Counted from the stretch's first letter, positions 14,448-23,419 are shown. The stretch is 41,865 nucleotides of DNA from an uncultured Peptostreptococcaceae bacterium (GCA_949740445.1 CATJIF010000059.1:1-41865); one strand, 5' to 3'. Notes: generated by a model not told the origin, from the sequence alone. A program made the numbers and translations.

Positions 14448-16253
14448 TTATAATCCTGCACGGCCTGTGCCGTTAATCAGTTTATCCAGGCATTCGTCTA
14501 TGGTCGTCATCAGACGGCATGCCGCGGAATAAGATTTCTGATACTGAATCATTCCCAGCGCTTCGTCGTTTAAGTCTACGCCGGAAACCGAATCGCGGTC
14601 TACATACAGCTGATTGGCCGCAGTCGAATAGTTTTGCAATTTTGCAATGGTGGTCTGCGTATCGCCAGCCAGCGTATCGGTAATGTGGCCAAACATCTCC
14701 TGAAAGCTTCCAGTAAAATATACGGTATCTTTTCCAGCGGCATCCTTTCCGCCTTCGGTGTCTCCCGGCGCATATGGATGCTTTTCTTTCATCAGGTAGA
14801 GAATGTGCGTTAAGTTGCTGTTGTCGGTGCTCTGCGTCGTATCGTGGGGTTTCTTCGACTGCAAAATATGCACTTCACCATCAGCCCAAGCCTTGGAAAT
14901 GGAAATATTAGCTGCGGTAATATTTGTCGTATCATTACCGTCGCCGCTGTTGCTGAACAGTGCGCCACCATTGTAATAAGCGTATTCCGGTTTTAGATCT
15001 CCATTGGCATCGTAAATGTCGATCGGATTTCCGTTAGCATCTTTGTCTCCTGGTTTAATCTGATTCGCCTCGTTCAGTATGGTCGCCAGCTTATTTGCCA
15101 GCGCATCCAGCGTCTTCTGATAGTAGGGAATGCCCCGCTTTGTCGTAGCGTTCGGGTCTCCGTTAATATCGTCTGTCGTGGCGTATTCTCCCTGTTCGGT
15201 CAGAAGCTCGCGCATAGACTGCAGACTGCCGTAGAGGTCGTTGTCGGTTAATTCGATTTCAGTGGATTTTTTTCCAGTGGCTACCATAACCGGATAGCCA
15301 TATTTATCAAATAATAGCTTTCCGTCCTTATCCTTTGCCTGCTCTTTTATATCCATGACCACGCCGTCATCGTCCTTTAAGGCATCCAGCGTGATGTCGT
15401 AATTGTTGTCTTTATCTCCCAGCTGCAGCTGTGTTACATAGTTGCCATCCACCAGTGTGGCGTCTTTCGAATCGCTGTTCGGATCGTTTCCGGCCAGTTT
15501 GATTACCAGCTTTTCTACCATCGTTCCTGCACCCACGTTTTCCTGTGTATAGGTAACGTCGATGCGCATGTAGTTAGACAGTTTGTCGATCAGCACGTTT
15601 CGTTCGTCCAGCAGCTCCAGCGGATCTTTTCCATGAATCTGGTTTTTGCGGATCGTCTCATTCAATTCGCGGATGTTCGTTAAAATCGAATTGACTTCGT
15701 TGACATCCTTCTGCAAGCCTTTTTCCTGATTGTTGTACAGCGTAGTGAGATTGTCAGCATAGGTGTTTAAAAGCGTTACCAGGGATTTTGCCGAGCCTTT
15801 TACCAGCGTATCGTACTGGTCGGTACCTGCACCCTGAGTTACCAGGTTTTCGATCTGGGTAATCAAATCGTTGAACTGCGCCTCTAAAATCCCTTCGCCA
15901 TCCAGGCCCTTGCCTACTTCGTCTAAAATACCTGCAATCTGCTCCAAACCGCTGAGCTTTGCATCCAGCGAGCCCACATCGGCACTGGCGTTGCGATAGC
16001 GGATATCCAGATACGGATCGCGTATCTGGGATACGCCGATGCACCGAACACCCCCGCCGATGCGCAGATTGCTTATAGATGTATATCTGTCAGCGCCGCC
16101 GATGTACATGCTCCTCTGCTCCAGCGCCTGACGGGTATATCCCTCTGTATTGATATTGGCAATATTGTTACCGACGATCTCCAGCGCCCGCTGCGAAGCG
16201 TACATGCCCAGCCGAGCTGTGCTGAATGCGCCGAATGTGCTTACATTGCTCAT
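14448..16253 (-). CDS. flgK: FlgK, hook-filament junction protein (HAP1)
   Basis: FlgK forms the first junction layer on the hook. The N terminus carries the rod/hook family signature (ALEIVGNNIANINTEGYTRQ, near 28-47). The C terminus has the matching YQKSYSAACRLMTTIDECLDKL helix. The 601-residue length includes a large central insertion with Asp/Gly-rich segments (KDKDGKLLFDKYG; DANGNPIDIYDANGD). AAGGAAGGGAAG lies before the ATG. A 94-base gap separates it from flgN, without an obvious promoter. Confidence 0.95.
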   Translation of the reverse strand: MSNVSTFGAFSTARLGMYASQRALEIVGNNIANINTEGYTRQALEQRSMYIGGADRYTSISNLRIGGGVRCIGVSQIRDPYLDIRYRNASADVGSLDAKLSGLEQIAGILDEVGKGLDGEGILEAQFNDLITQIENLVTQGAGTDQYDTLVKGSAKSLVTLLNTYADNLTTLYNNQEKGLQKDVNEVNSILTNIRELNETIRKNQIHGKDPLELLDERNVLIDKLSNYMRIDVTYTQENVGAGTMVEKLVIKLAGNDPNSDSKDATLVDGNYVTQLQLGDKDNNYDITLDALKDDDGVVMDIKEQAKDKDGKLLFDKYGYPVMVATGKKSTEIELTDNDLYGSLQSMRELLTEQGEYATTDDINGDPNATTKRGIPYYQKTLDALANKLATILNEANQIKPGDKDANGNPIDIYDANGDLKPEYAYYNGGALFSNSGDGNDTTNITAANISISKAWADGEVHILQSKKPHDTTQSTDNSNLTHILYLMKEKHPYAPGDTEGGKDAAGKDTVYFTGSFQEMFGHITDTLAGDTQTTIAKLQNYSTAANQLYVDRDSVSGVDLNDEALGMIQYQKSYSAACRLMTTIDECLDKLINGTGRAGL

Positions 16254-16347
16254 TTTGCTTCCCTTCCTTTTGTCGTTATGCCTGATGTATTGTTACGGCC
16301 CCATACTCGCTGCGGCCGATGGATATCGTTTTAGCCAAACTGTACCG

Positions 16348-16806
16348 TTACGCCCGGATGTCTGCCTTCATGGGTGATTTTCCTGGCGCTTGTTTTGCCG
16401 CCTCAGCCTCTGCTTCGGCCCGGATAAGCATTACATCAATCTGGTGGAGCGTAGACTCCATAATCATGCGTGCTGCCTGCGAAGCGCTCACATAGCGATC
16501 GTAAATCTGCCGCACTTCTTCCGCTTTTTTCTGCGCCAGAGCGCGCAGCTGCTGCGGATAGTGGGCCGAAAGCCCCGAAAGCGGAACTCCTTCCAGCCCC
16601 ATGCGTGCCAGATAATCACTCTGTTTTTTCTCAATGCTTCGAAGCGACAAGCTGAGAACCTGCTCCTGTTTTATGCATTGATCCAATTTTTGCAGATCGT
16701 CTGCTTTTGTGGCATCTATTTTCTTTTCTGTCGCTTCTGTCAACTGGGAAAGCGTGCGACCAAGATCTGTTAATAGCGTCAGGTATTCGTTATAAATATC
16801 ACCCAT
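16348..16806 (-). CDS. flgN: FlgN, export chaperone for FlgK and FlgL
   Basis: A 152-residue helical protein with FlgN-family layout: an N-terminal heptad-rich helix (YNEYLTLLTDLGRTLSQLTEAT), a central charged coiled coil, and a C-terminal Ala-rich tail that in homologues binds the hook-associated proteins. The gene lies between flgM and flgK in the classic flgM-flgN-flgK-flgL order. Its ribosome site lies inside the last codons of flgM. Confidence 0.85.
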   Translation of the reverse strand: MGDIYNEYLTLLTDLGRTLSQLTEATEKKIDATKADDLQKLDQCIKQEQVLSLSLRSIEKKQSDYLARMGLEGVPLSGLSAHYPQQLRALAQKKAEEVRQIYDRYVSASQAARMIMESTLHQIDVMLIRAEAEAEAAKQAPGKSPMKADIRA

Positions 16807-16809
16807 CGC

Positions 16810-17115
16810 CTACTCCTCCCCAAGCAGAAGAATTTTCCGCCCGATGGCCGCAGGATCTGCCTGGTATTGTCCGGATTGCACTTGCTGATGAAGAACGTTC
16901 AAAGTACCCGTAGTCGTGGCCGTCCGGACCTCCTGCGAGAGCCGGCTCTTCATCTCTATCAGAAAAGCGCTGTCGCCATCTTTGGCAGTCAGCGTAATCT
17001 GATCAAACTTCCGTCTGGCATTTGTCTTTGCGGTGCTGCCAGATGCTGGTTTCGTTTGTCCTGACTGCGCAATGCCCGCCAATGAAGGAATTCCTTTGCC
17101 AGAAAAAATAATCAT
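16810..17115 (-). CDS. flgM: FlgM, anti-sigma-28 factor
   Basis: FlgM holds sigma-28 inactive until the hook is finished and FlgM is exported. The C-terminal half carries the family pattern: FDQITLTAK, then VRTATTTGTLNVLHQQVQSGQY and a final Pro-Ala-x-Ile-Gly-x-Lys-Ile-Leu helix. The N-terminal half is disordered-looking and rich in Ser, Gly and Ala, as expected. I place the start at the ATG at 17113-17115 (101 residues), with AAGAGGA upstream; the open frame before it is basic and has no ribosome site. A sigma-28-like promoter lies about 90 bases upstream, so the operon may be self-limiting. Confidence 0.88.
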   Translation of the reverse strand: MIIFSGKGIPSLAGIAQSGQTKPASGSTAKTNARRKFDQITLTAKDGDSAFLIEMKSRLSQEVRTATTTGTLNVLHQQVQSGQYQADPAAIGRKILLLGEE

Positions 17116-17175
17116 ACGTATCGTCCTCTTTTCCTTCGATCTACTTCGAATCGCTTTCTTCTTTACCAATAATAA

Positions 17176-17225
17176 ATGACGGGAACTTTTCCATCCCTAT
17201 AATAATTATCGGGCAGTCCCGTCAT
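17176..17225 (-). promoter_or_regulatory. flgM leader: inverted repeat and GGA-loop hairpin
   Basis: ATGACGGGA (17176-17184) and TCCCGTCAT (17217-17225) are a perfect nine-pair inverted repeat. Only the 17176-17184 arm would be in a transcript begun at the sigma-28-like promoter, because the other arm is inside the promoter spacer. In that shorter transcript the leader can instead form GGGA-(TGGAAAAGT)-TCCC at 17181-17197, which puts GGA in a hairpin loop, the arrangement CsrA prefers. In readthrough from cheB the nine-pair stem could form instead and act as a weak terminator; only a short, broken T-run follows. Confidence 0.4.
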
Positions 17226-17232
17226 AAAATTA
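17206..17232 (-). promoter_or_regulatory. Sigma-28-like promoter of the flgM operon
   Basis: On the minus strand TAAT (17229-17232) stands exactly 15 bases before CCCGATAA (17206-17213), against the sigma-28/sigma-D consensus TAAA-N15-GCCGATAA (3 of 4 and 7 of 8 matches). The surrounding bases closely resemble the cheA promoter at 21903-21929, including a GGACTGCC run into the -10 box. It would drive flgM and the genes behind it. Confidence 0.7.
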
Positions 17233-17248
17233 AGGGCTATTCAAAGAA

Positions 17249-18283
17249 TTAACCCTTTATTTTCAAGCGACGCAGCAGCGCTGCGGCAATATTTTCGCAG
17301 GAAACCTGTTCGCAGACAGCCCCCATTTGATAGGCCACCGCAGGCATTCCATAAACCACGCAGGACTCTTTATCCTGTCCGATGGTATAAGCGCCTTTTT
17401 TTCTCATTTCCAGAAGCCCGGAAGCCCCGTCTGCGCCCATGCCAGTCATAATGATGCCGAGCATTTTACAGCGCACGGTTTCTGCCATTGAAGTGAACAA
17501 TGCATCGACTGACGGCCTGTGGCCGCTGACCTTTTCCCCTGCAGTGCATGTAACGTAATATCCACCGGTCGCTGTGCGGGCAACGCGGCACTGCAGATCC
17601 GCCGGCGCCACCAGCGCCAGCCCGCGTTTGATTTCATCTCCGTGCTTCGCCTCGCGCACCTCCATTTTACACAGCCGGTTGAGGCGTTCAGCATACATCT
17701 TCGTAAACCCTGTGGGCATGTGCTGAACGATAACCATGCCCGGAATATCTTCCGGCAGTCGCTTCATTACTTCCAGCGTCGCCTCTGTTCCGCCGGTGGA
17801 AGCTCCCAATCCGATGATAACCCGCTCGCCCACATTTCCCAGCACGGGAGGCGTTAAAATTTCCTTTGCCTTTACTGCTCTCGGCGCACGCACTTTAGCA
17901 TTGGCCGCTACAATTACCTTCTGCGCCAGCGAAACGACAAATTCCTCCTTGCTCTGATTGCCATCCGGTTTGCGGACAAAATCTACCGCACCAGCGTGCA
18001 GAGCGTCGAATACGCCGAGGTTTAATGAAGACACCAAAACAACCGGAAGGGGGTATTCCGGCAACAATTTTTCCAGCAATTCGAGCCCCGTCATTCCCGG
18101 CATCTGCACATCGCAAGTCATCACATCCGGACGCAGCTGTTTGACTTTATTTTTCGCATCCAGCGCATTGATGGCGTATCCTGCGATTTCGATTCCCGGG
18201 TAAGTGCTCAAACCATCTATAATTATCTTCCGCGCCAAAATGGAATCGTCAACCACCAAGACGCGTATTTTTTTGTTCAGCAT
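17249..18283 (-). CDS. cheB: CheB, receptor methylesterase/deamidase response regulator
   Basis: CheB removes methyl groups from chemoreceptors when phosphorylated by CheA. The receiver domain has the acidic pocket near the start (VVDDS) and the phosphoacceptor in MTCDVQMPGMTG. The C-terminal esterase domain shows the catalytic Ser in GASTGG, the His in VQHMPTGF, and the Asp in TGMGADGASG. The start is taken as the ATG at 18281-18283 (344 residues), 11 bases from AGGAGG; the upstream GTG overlaps that site. It is the last gene of cheA-cheW-cheR-cheB. Confidence 0.96.
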   Translation of the reverse strand: MLNKKIRVLVVDDSILARKIIIDGLSTYPGIEIAGYAINALDAKNKVKQLRPDVMTCDVQMPGMTGLELLEKLLPEYPLPVVLVSSLNLGVFDALHAGAVDFVRKPDGNQSKEEFVVSLAQKVIVAANAKVRAPRAVKAKEILTPPVLGNVGERVIIGLGASTGGTEATLEVMKRLPEDIPGMVIVQHMPTGFTKMYAERLNRLCKMEVREAKHGDEIKRGLALVAPADLQCRVARTATGGYYVTCTAGEKVSGHRPSVDALFTSMAETVRCKMLGIIMTGMGADGASGLLEMRKKGAYTIGQDKESCVVYGMPAVAYQMGAVCEQVSCENIAAALLRRLKIKG

Positions 18284-18332
18284 CGAATCGGCCACCTCCT
18301 GAAGCTTCTGCTTTTCAAGATTCGTTTATCAA

Positions 18333-19172
18333 CTATTTCTTTTTGAAAATGGACGGCCCTACTCTCATATACGGCGTATCAGGACTTAAGTTTTCTGACA
18401 TGCTGATGATCAGATATCCTCCTGGCACAGTGGCTTCATAAAAACGTTCCGTCAGCGCCTTTTTGGTTGGCTGATCGAAATAAATCATTACATTGCGGCA
18501 GAAAATCACATCGAACTTACGCTTAAAATGAATGGGGTCCATCAGGTTGAATTGCCGGAAAATCACATTGCGTTTAATGTGCGGAGCCACCTGATGCTTC
18601 CCCGCACCGGCAGATACGAAATACTTTTTCTCCCATCCGGCAGGCAGGTTGTCCGGCAGCTCGTAGATTCCTTTCTGGGCTTTGCTCAGAGCGTTCATGG
18701 AAAGATCCGTCGCAAGCAGCCGCGTATCCCATGCGGATGCCTGCGTTCCCAGATAATCCATAATGTACATAGAAACATTGTACGGCTCTTCTCCGGACGA
18801 ACAACCCGCGCTCCATATTGCCAGGCATTTATCTCGTTGGTGACGACGCACCATATCTGGCAAAATGGTGGATTGGAAATACTCAAACGCCCCTATCTCG
18901 CGCATGAAATACGTATAATTGGTCGTCAATTTGGACAGCAGCTGATTGATATCGTCGCTGCTGCCCTGCGACAACAGATAGTCTATGTATTCGCTGTATC
19001 CCTTAAATCCTTTTTGCTTGATCGTCCCGGCCAGTCTGCTGGTGATCAGCTGGCGTTTCTGATGCAGGTCAATTCCGTATTTTTGCTGAACAAACGCAAC
19101 CAGCCTGCGGAAATCCGCATCGGAAATCATCGCGGGAGCGGCAAGGCTCTTTTCTATCTTATTATCTTCCAT
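18333..19172 (-). CDS. cheR: CheR, chemoreceptor methyltransferase
   Basis: CheR adds methyl groups from S-adenosylmethionine to receptor glutamates. The product has the N-terminal all-helical domain (DADFRRLVAFVQQKYGIDL), the SAM-binding motif WSAGCSSGEEPY, and the FDVIFCRNVMIYFD motif typical of the family. The start is taken as the ATG at 19170-19172 (279 residues), which overlaps the end of cheW and suggests coupled translation; a GTG five codons earlier is the alternative. No ribosome site stands out at either, which fits coupling. Confidence 0.95.
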   Translation of the reverse strand: MEDNKIEKSLAAPAMISDADFRRLVAFVQQKYGIDLHQKRQLITSRLAGTIKQKGFKGYSEYIDYLLSQGSSDDINQLLSKLTTNYTYFMREIGAFEYFQSTILPDMVRRHQRDKCLAIWSAGCSSGEEPYNVSMYIMDYLGTQASAWDTRLLATDLSMNALSKAQKGIYELPDNLPAGWEKKYFVSAGAGKHQVAPHIKRNVIFRQFNLMDPIHFKRKFDVIFCRNVMIYFDQPTKKALTERFYEATVPGGYLIISMSENLSPDTPYMRVGPSIFKKK

Positions 19173-19656
19173 GGAGCAGCAAGGCACAGTCCAGCACCAT
19201 CAGCGTTCCGCCACCTTCCGGCAAACTGTACATTCCTGAAATAATTTTTTGCATGTCTTGTGTATTCTGATAGGGGACGGAAAGGATGGTTCCTTTTTCG
19301 ACATCCACCATCTGATCGACTGTGTCCACCAGAATGCCGATCTTCGTTTCTTCAAAGTCGAGGACGACAATACAGTCGTTATTTTTCGGCGGCTGGCCCA
19401 GCAACCGGCGAAAATCTATAATCGGTACAATTTGTCCCCGCAGATTTACGACTCCGCGGATGTGCGGCGGAAGCATGGGCAGCCAAGTAATGCTTACCTC
19501 TGTAATGATATCCACCACGTAATCGGCATTGACACCGTAAAAAATGTCGTTGGAAAGAAAAATAAGATATTTTTCTGTTTCACTTTCATACATATCTTCC
19601 GGTAGCAAACCGTCTGTTTCCTCTGTTTTCGTAAACAGCGCCATTTCCTCTGACAT
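19162..19656 (-). CDS. cheW: CheW, chemotaxis coupling protein
   Basis: CheW links receptors to CheA. The 164-residue product has a 27-residue acidic start, then the double-barrel domain with YLIFLSNDIFYGVNADYV, the MLPPHIRGVVNLRGQIVPIIDFR core and the GILVDTVDQM segment. AAAGGAAA precedes the ATG. It lies 27 bases after cheA and overlaps cheR. Confidence 0.96.
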   Translation of the reverse strand: MSEEMALFTKTEETDGLLPEDMYESETEKYLIFLSNDIFYGVNADYVVDIITEVSITWLPMLPPHIRGVVNLRGQIVPIIDFRRLLGQPPKNNDCIVVLDFEETKIGILVDTVDQMVDVEKGTILSVPYQNTQDMQKIISGMYSLPEGGGTLMVLDCALLLHGR

Positions 19657-19683
19657 AAAAATTTCCTTTCTTTCCCTTTCCGC

Positions 19684-21813
19684 TTAGCAGGCCTGAGCGG
19701 CTGTATACAGATTGACGATATCCAGAATAATGCTGATGTTTCCATCTCCTAAGATCGTGCAGCCGGATACGCCGAAATTTTTAATACCAAACTCGTTGAC
19801 ATAATTGGGCAGCGGTTTGACGACGACCTGCTGCTCTCCGACCAGCTCATCGACAAACAGGCAGAACGAACGATCTCCAGATTCTACCCATAAAAGGATG
19901 CCCTTATTGAAATCGTCGAAGCCCTCCTCCATCTGGAAGAAGTCTTTGGCGCGAACGATGGAATAGAAATTATCCATCACCTTAATCATTTCTCCGTGCA
20001 CTGCATCGTGAATAATTTCGCTTGCAGAGCATTTGAAAATCTGCCGGATATTGTTGATCGGAATGGTAAATATGGACGAACCTACAGAAACCTCCATGCC
20101 ATCCATAATTGCCATAGTAAGCGGAATCTTCAGCGTCGTAGTCATTCCTTTGCCTTTTTCGCTGGTGATAAATACAGTACCACCCACGTTTTCCACGTTG
20201 CTCTTCACAACGTCCATGCCTACGCCTCTGCCGGAATATTCCGTAACCTCTGTGTTTGTGGAAAATCCTGGCATCAGCAGGAAGTTGAGGATTTCCTGGT
20301 GCGAGTAGTTCATGCCTGGCTGCGCCAGCCCCTGGCGGATCGCCTTTGCCAGAATTACGTCGTCATCGGCACCGCGGCCATCGTCGATGATCTCGATGAT
20401 AACCTCGCTTCCGGTATGTCTGGCAGCCAGAATGATCTTTCCTTCCGGATTTTTGCCGGCGGCAATTCTCTCCTCCGGCGTTTCTTCGATTCCGTGGTCC
20501 ATAGAGTTGCGGACAATGTGCATCAACGGGTCGCTGATGCTGTCCACGATGGTCTTATCCACTTCTGTATCGGCGCCCACAAGCTCCAGCGTTGCCGGGC
20601 GGTTCAGCTTCTTTCCCATGTCGCGGACAATACGCTTCATCTTCTGGAAGGTCGCGGAAACTGGCACCATGCGCAGAGACATCGAAATATCCTGCAAATT
20701 GTCGGTTAAAGAACGCAGCTGGCGGGCTGCCTGCGTAAAGTTATCTAATTTCAATCCCTTCAAGTCCGGCGAAGCCGTTACCATGGATTCTGTAATTACA
20801 ATCTCACCGACAACAGCCATCAGCTGATCGAGCTTGCTCAGGTTTACACTGATTAAGCTTTCTTTGATGTGCTGTCCCTGCGCCGGCTGCTTGCTGCCTG
20901 CCTGCGCATCTGGAGCTGCAGCGCTCTCCTTTGGAGCCGCAGCCGACTGCGGCTGGCTGTCGCTTGCCTGCGCTGTCGAATCGGCGCCCGATTCCTTTGC
21001 TGGAGCCGGCTCTGCATAGTCAAACAGCTGATATTCGCGCACAGAACCGTTACCGGTTACGGCAGGAATGGCTTTTTCGCGCTCTTCTTCGGAAAGGAAG
21101 CGAAGGACAAAGCCTTTTTCTACGATAAACGCCGCCGCGGACGGGTCTGTGTTGACATTCGGCGGATAGTAATCAAACTGTCCTTCCTCGCAGTAGTCTT
21201 TTACTGTGTTGACTAACATAAATGCGCGCAGGTTTTCCATGCCGCTGCCTTCATCGAGGAAAATATGAATTCCATACGGAAATTCCTTGCTCTGAAATTC
21301 CACATCCGTTCCGGCCTGCCCAGTGCTGTCGCCGCTTTCTCCCGCGGCATCGGATGCTGCCTGCCCGGCAGCAGCTTTCTGATCGCCAGCCTGATTCTCC
21401 GCTCCCTCCTGCGGTTGAATTTTATTTGCAAACCTATTAATATTCTCCAGAATGTTGTCGATATATTCTGTGAGGGGTTCGTTTTTTTCCACCTTCTCAA
21501 TTTCTGAGCGGAAGAAGTCAATGGACTGAAAAATCAGCTCAAACAGTTCCGGTCTCAGTTCCTCTGAAATGACAGCCATAGTTTTATCGCGAATGATAAA
21601 GAACAAATCCTCGACCCGATGCGCAATCGTCATCAGGGAATTGTATTCCATCATGGCCGATGATCCTTTGATCGTGTGCATGATGCGGAAGATTTCATTT
21701 ACATCATCCTGCGAAAAACACTCTGCTTTTTCAGCGGATAAAACAAGTTCGTCCAGTTGTTCCAGAAGCGTATTCATTTCATAGAGATAGGCTTCCATCA
21801 TATCGTTGCCCAT
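19684..21813 (-). CDS. cheA: CheA, chemotaxis histidine kinase
   Basis: CheA phosphorylates itself and passes phosphate to CheY and CheB. Domains in order: Hpt with His46 in FRIMHTIKGSSAMMEY; a P2-like CheY-docking region (about 190-285) flanked by Ala/Gln-rich linkers; the dimer helices; the HATPase with N-box IVRNSMDHGIEE, G1 DDGRGADDD and G2 GRGVGMDVVK; and a C-terminal CheW-like domain. The start is the ATG at 21811-21813 (709 residues), seven bases from AAAGGTGG; an upstream TTG has no ribosome site. It heads the operon, behind a sigma-28-like promoter. Confidence 0.97.
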   Translation of the reverse strand: MGNDMMEAYLYEMNTLLEQLDELVLSAEKAECFSQDDVNEIFRIMHTIKGSSAMMEYNSLMTIAHRVEDLFFIIRDKTMAVISEELRPELFELIFQSIDFFRSEIEKVEKNEPLTEYIDNILENINRFANKIQPQEGAENQAGDQKAAAGQAASDAAGESGDSTGQAGTDVEFQSKEFPYGIHIFLDEGSGMENLRAFMLVNTVKDYCEEGQFDYYPPNVNTDPSAAAFIVEKGFVLRFLSEEEREKAIPAVTGNGSVREYQLFDYAEPAPAKESGADSTAQASDSQPQSAAAPKESAAAPDAQAGSKQPAQGQHIKESLISVNLSKLDQLMAVVGEIVITESMVTASPDLKGLKLDNFTQAARQLRSLTDNLQDISMSLRMVPVSATFQKMKRIVRDMGKKLNRPATLELVGADTEVDKTIVDSISDPLMHIVRNSMDHGIEETPEERIAAGKNPEGKIILAARHTGSEVIIEIIDDGRGADDDVILAKAIRQGLAQPGMNYSHQEILNFLLMPGFSTNTEVTEYSGRGVGMDVVKSNVENVGGTVFITSEKGKGMTTTLKIPLTMAIMDGMEVSVGSSIFTIPINNIRQIFKCSASEIIHDAVHGEMIKVMDNFYSIVRAKDFFQMEEGFDDFNKGILLWVESGDRSFCLFVDELVGEQQVVVKPLPNYVNEFGIKNFGVSGCTILGDGNISIILDIVNLYTAAQAC

Positions 21814-21902
21814 ATCATTGCCACCTTTTCTGATCAATTTATCTCTGAATTACCGGTAAAGGCCATTGGTATCGGACACAAAACCGGTTTCCCTATTATT
21901 TT

Positions 21903-21929
21903 ATATCGGCAGTCCTCATAAAAAAGTTA
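21903..21929 (-). promoter_or_regulatory. Sigma-28-like promoter of the cheA operon
   Basis: On the minus strand TAAC (21926-21929) lies 15 bases before GCCGATAT (21903-21910). The -10 box is a perfect match to the Bacillus sigma-D form, and the -35 matches 3 of 4 bases. The cheA start is about 90 bases downstream, the same leader length as for flgM. Confidence 0.75.
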
Positions 21930-21945
21930 AGAGTGAGGCCGAGTT
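21919..21945 (+). promoter_or_regulatory. Sigma-28-like promoter of the fliK-like operon
   Basis: On the plus strand TAAA (21919-21922) stands 15 bases before GCCGAGTT (21938-21945): a perfect -35 and 5 to 6 of 8 matches in the -10. It overlaps the divergent cheA promoter, so the -35 boxes of the two interleave and polymerase could not occupy both at once. The fliK-like start is 41 bases further on. Confidence 0.5.
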
Positions 21946-21985
21946 TTTATTTAGCCGCCGGAATTATATCGAGGAGTAGATAACG

Positions 21986-23419
21986 ATGCCGGATTTATTA
22001 AATCCAACCAATCCCGTACCTAAATATGACACCACTACGGCGCGCAATATGTCCACCGTACAGAATAATAACAATCCGAACATTCAAAACGTCGTAGATC
22101 CAGGGCGCGTGGTTCGGCCCGATGGCCGCACCGAGCAACAGGATGCCGGGGATGCCGCCGCCTCGCAGAAAATGCGATATGAGTCGAATTTTCTGACCTT
22201 TCTACAGCGGCTGAGAGAATCCCCCGACCTGTCGGAATCCTTTATCCGCCTAATCCAGGGCCAGGGACTTCAGATATCTTCGGGGATCAGCGAGGGCATT
22301 GCTGCCGAGCTTCAGGCATTTCTGGAGCTTATAAAAATGGATGAAAGCCGTCTGCTTTCGTTTTTGCAAAACCAGCTGAAAAGCGAAGCGCGCTTCAGCG
22401 GCCCCCTGTTTCAGGCGCTGCGAACGGCCTTTCAGGGGTCGCAATCCGAAGTGCTGCGAACGGAAATTTTACAATTTCTGCGTCAGTTCAGCGATTATTC
22501 CTCTACGGCGCGTCTGGAAAAGAATATTCTTCGACTATTGCAGGATATGAGCCAGTCGATGCCCTCACGCTGGGGCGACCAGCTAACAACGATGAGCGCT
22601 CTGTTCGAAAACGGCAGCGCTGCAGGCGACCGTCAGGGAAATCTTCAGCTGCTGCGCCAGCAGGTATTTCCATTGATTGCCGATTATGTCCGTCAAACGC
22701 ACGACCACGGCCGAGCCAGAGCATTGCTTTCTCTGCTGGCTCTGGATATGATACGCTATGAAAACGGCGATCCGCAACAGCTTGCTCATTCCTTCCGCCA
22801 CTTAAACCGCTACGGTATTTTCCCTGCGGATTTCGGAGGTCTCTCCGACAAAGAGCTCCTTCAGCTATTAAAGAGCAGCGATTTTCTGAAAGCGTCCAAA
22901 TCCGACGCCTTTGCCGACCATCTGGCAGCATTGGCCGACCGGGCGCTTCGGGGCGAAGGCGGCGTAAATGCCCAGGAGGCATTTCGCAATATCATGGCAT
23001 CTATCCTCATCAACGAAAGCGTATATATGCCGCTGCGTCACTTGATGCTTCCCTTCGATTGGAACGGCAAAGCCGTTTATTCCGAAATGTGGATTGATCC
23101 CGATGCTGGAGGCAATGCCCAGGGACAGGGCGGTGGCAACCTGATGCGCATCCTCATCAAAATGGACATTCAGGATTTAGGCGCCTTTGACCTTCTCATT
23201 GCAAGTCAGAGCGGAAAAACCTCGCTTCACCTTGCCTGTCCGCCTGCCATCGCCGGCTTTTCCGGCGAAATTGCCGGGCAGCTGAGCAGTATTTTAGAGC
23301 GCAACGGCCTGAAAACCGGAGACATTAACGTTACTGCAATGAAGCGCCCCCTGACGATTTCCGAGGCGTTTCCTGAGTTGTTTTCTAAGGGGGTGAACGG
23401 TGTCGATGTCAAAATCTGA
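21986..23419 (+). CDS. FliK/YlqG-like protein (hook-length-control family C terminus)
   Basis: A 477-residue protein. The first 60 residues are disordered-looking and rich in Asn, Pro and Gln. A long helical middle (about 65-340) has Leu-rich amphipathic repeats. The C-terminal part (about 350-470) resembles the globular FliK domain: MPLRHLMLPFDWNGKAVYSE, then MDIQDLGAFDLLI, a beta strand LHLACPP and a helix before the final strand. The next gene is an FlhB-like protein, matching the ylqG-ylqH pair of Bacillus. GAGGAG precedes the ATG. Whether it measures hook length or serves another export role is not settled. Confidence 0.7.
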   Translation: MPDLLNPTNPVPKYDTTTARNMSTVQNNNNPNIQNVVDPGRVVRPDGRTEQQDAGDAAASQKMRYESNFLTFLQRLRESPDLSESFIRLIQGQGLQISSGISEGIAAELQAFLELIKMDESRLLSFLQNQLKSEARFSGPLFQALRTAFQGSQSEVLRTEILQFLRQFSDYSSTARLEKNILRLLQDMSQSMPSRWGDQLTTMSALFENGSAAGDRQGNLQLLRQQVFPLIADYVRQTHDHGRARALLSLLALDMIRYENGDPQQLAHSFRHLNRYGIFPADFGGLSDKELLQLLKSSDFLKASKSDAFADHLAALADRALRGEGGVNAQEAFRNIMASILINESVYMPLRHLMLPFDWNGKAVYSEMWIDPDAGGNAQGQGGGNLMRILIKMDIQDLGAFDLLIASQSGKTSLHLACPPAIAGFSGEIAGQLSSILERNGLKTGDINVTAMKRPLTISEAFPELFSKGVNGVDVKI

